Positions 62,556 to 64,000 of a stretch of DNA of 64,000 nt are shown in pieces. The DNA is from Comamonas sp. JUb58. GTDB taxonomy: Bacteria > Pseudomonadota > Gammaproteobacteria > Burkholderiales > Burkholderiaceae_C. The notes beneath the pieces are model-generated. The model searched no databases. It worked only from the letters and a program-made list of their open reading frames with translations, and was not told the DNA's origin. A program made the position numbers and the translations under genes. The stretch spans positions 1 to 64,000 of the forward strand of contig NZ_SOAL01000012.1 in NCBI RefSeq assembly GCF_004364775.1, written 5' to 3'. The first letter of the stretch is position 1. Every line of letters begins with the position of its first letter.

Positions 62556-63467
62556 ATGACCACCATCCGCACCCTGATTGATGACAGCGCAGCTGCCCTG
62601 AGCACTGCTGGCGTGCATTTTGGCCATGGAACGACCAATGCCCAGGACGAAGCCAGCTGGCTGGTGCTCTGGTCGCTGGGCTTGCCAGTGGACAGCGACA
62701 CCAGCCCCGATGGCGCCGAATCGGTGGCGAACCAGGCCGTCAGCGATGAACAGCGCGGCAAGCTGGAAACGCTTGTGACCGAGCGCATCCGCAGCCGCAA
62801 GCCCGCCGCCTACCTGACCCAGCAAGCCTGGCTGCAAGGCGTGCCCTTCTACATCGACGAGCGCTCCATCGTGCCGCGCAGCCTGATTGCCGAGCTGCTG
62901 GCCGATGGCAGCATTGACGACTGGCTGAGCGACAAGACCCGCCAGGTGCTGGACCTGTGCACCGGCAATGGCAGCCTGGCCTGCCTGGCCGCCATGGCCT
63001 ACCCGGATGTGCAGGTGACCGGTGCCGATCTGTCAGCCGATGCGCTGGCCGTGGCCCGCATCAATGTGGACCAGCATGGCCTGCAGGAGCGTGTGCAGCT
63101 CGTGCAGTCGGACGGCATGGCCAACGCACGCGGCCCCTGGGATCTGATCATCTGCAACCCGCCCTATGTCAATGCCCAAAGCATGGCGAGCCTGCCACTG
63201 GAATACCAGGCCGAGCCGGTGCTGGCCCTGGCCGGTGGCCAGGATGGCATGGACTTTGTGCGTGGCCTGATTCTGGAGCTGCCCCAGCGCCTGAATGAGG
63301 ACGGTGTGCTGGTGCTGGAGATTGGCAACGAGCGCGCCTACTTCGAGGCCGCCTTCCCCGGCTTGCCAGTGTTCTGGATGGACACCAGCGCGGGCGATGA
63401 CCAGGTGCTGCTGCTGACGCGTGAAGCGCTGATGCACTGGTCGCAAGAGCAACCCACGCAGCTTTAA
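62556..63467 (+). CDS. prmB: Ribosomal protein L3 N5-glutamine methyltransferase
   Basis: A 303-residue methyltransferase of the PrmB subgroup. The SAM-binding block is VLDLCTGNGSLACLAAMAYP, the catalytic NPPY motif reads IICNPPYVNAQSMASLPLEY. The N-terminal helical part LIDDSAAALSTAGVHFGHGT matches the PrmB family. It methylates L3 Gln. It is separated from dapE by 82 bases and from the converging ferritin-like gene. Confidence 0.93.
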   Translation: MTTIRTLIDDSAAALSTAGVHFGHGTTNAQDEASWLVLWSLGLPVDSDTSPDGAESVANQAVSDEQRGKLETLVTERIRSRKPAAYLTQQAWLQGVPFYIDERSIVPRSLIAELLADGSIDDWLSDKTRQVLDLCTGNGSLACLAAMAYPDVQVTGADLSADALAVARINVDQHGLQERVQLVQSDGMANARGPWDLIICNPPYVNAQSMASLPLEYQAEPVLALAGGQDGMDFVRGLILELPQRLNEDGVLVLEIGNERAYFEAAFPGLPVFWMDTSAGDDQVLLLTREALMHWSQEQPTQL

Positions 63468-63497
63468 GCACCTGTTCTCAGCGAATCCTGTTCTGGC

Positions 63498-64000
63498 TCA
63501 GTAAGCCAGCATTCTGCAGGCCAGCCGGCTGATAGGCCGGTGCAGGCAGGATTCCAGCTTGGGCGGCAGCAGCATGGGCTTGAGCAGCATCTGCACCGCC
63601 AGCTGGGCCGGCAGGCCGGTGCTGATCAGGTGGTAGATGCGCTGGGCGACATCGTCAAAGCTGCGCTGCCGGTCCGCAAACAGCACACCCTTGTTGGCAA
63701 ACACATGGCGCAGCGCCACGTCGGAATCACTCTCGCGCAGTTCTTTCAGGCGGCTGTACAGCGCCTGCGCAATGCGCAGCCGGCCAACGGGCTCCTTGGC
63801 CTGCAAGCTCTTGAAGTAGCTCAAAAAATGCTTGAAGTGGCCGACCTCGTCATTGCGGATATGGCCCAGCAGCTCGGTCAGCACCGGCTCCTGGCTGAGC
63901 GCGCGCAGGGTGTGGTAGTAAGCGGTAGTGCCGGTCTCCACCACGCAGCGCGCCACCATCTCCAGGCGCGGGTCTTCCAGCAAGGCCTCTTGCGTGCACA
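63498..64000 (-). CDS. Ferritin-like protein, partial at window edge
   Basis: A coding frame of at least 167 residues open to the window edge, so its start is not seen. A ferritin-like four-helix part carries ETGTTAYYHTLRALSQEP and IRNDEVGHFKHFLSYFKSLQ, giving Glu and His metal ligands. The C-terminus HRPISRLACRMLAY is not typical of a storage ferritin. The family is likely the diiron ferritin-like proteins of unknown substrate. It converges with prmB. Confidence 0.75.
   Translation of the reverse strand, partial: CTQEALLEDPRLEMVARCVVETGTTAYYHTLRALSQEPVLTELLGHIRNDEVGHFKHFLSYFKSLQAKEPVGRLRIAQALYSRLKELRESDSDVALRHVFANKGVLFADRQRSFDDVAQRIYHLISTGLPAQLAVQMLLKPMLLPPKLESCLHRPISRLACRMLAY

Overview
The window is high-GC chromosomal DNA from a betaproteobacterium of the family Comamonadaceae, most likely Comamonas or a close relative. 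This rests on two orphan Bug-family (TctC-like) binding proteins, IPTL-CTERM proteins (typical of exosortase-H bacteria of this family), a dapC-dapD-pilU-dapE-prmB gene order, PHB metabolism and overall protein character. It is inference without a database search. No rRNA, tRNA or CRISPR array is visible.

Layout. 1-7.2 kb: an amino-acid ABC importer (binding protein and permease), a threonine/serine dehydratase, upp, a retropepsin-like protease, a Bug protein and a 2-hydroxyacid dehydrogenase. 7.6-13.4 kb: a ChaC-like cyclotransferase; a 0.75-kb stretch that becomes AT-rich and carries a 19-codon ORF with a strong ribosome site plus three CATTTCG repeats spaced exactly 31 bp apart; then thiD and, divergently, a TPP riboswitch leading thiO-thiS-thiG-thiE. 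13.4-16.8 kb: an unknown protein, a TM2/TPR protein and dusA.

16.8-25.5 kb is an accessory island at the 5' end of dusA, a known integration site. It holds a dusA-type tyrosine integrase with no ATG start, an SOS cassette (a perfect LexA box between divergent unknown genes, followed by an SRAP/YedK-like gene), a second LexA box before a small membrane protein, three IPTL-CTERM surface-type proteins (one split at an in-frame U UUU UUA heptamer), a C-terminal piece of a phage PLxRFG protein and an IS5-family element. It looks like a decayed prophage cut short by the IS; no second attachment site was found.

25.6-41.9 kb: an MlaE-like permease, a peroxiredoxin, a second Bug protein, a 2OG-Fe dioxygenase, UspA, an aldo/keto reductase, a sirtuin, a VOC/SRPBCC/DUF1428 trio, a PepSY-response regulator-histidine kinase operon with a divergent PepSY protein, rlmB, glycerate kinase, a DUF3011 protein and an AtoE transporter. 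42-53 kb: alaS, a coiled-coil protein, zapE, and the 2-oxoglutarate dehydrogenase operon sucA-sucB-lipoprotein-lpdA. 53-64 kb: an AI-2E family exporter, a RelA/SpoT-domain synthetase, phaZ with PhaR-like sites upstream, an RnfB-like ferredoxin, dapC-dapD, pilU, dapE, prmB and a ferritin-like protein cut by the window edge.

Functionally the backbone is housekeeping: thiamine, lysine/DAP, TCA cycle, translation and type IV pili. The island is the unusual part, combining SOS control, DNA-damage processing and exosortase-type surface proteins. Two genes in it are broken at short homopolymers, so either decay, programmed frameshifting or sequencing error must be considered.
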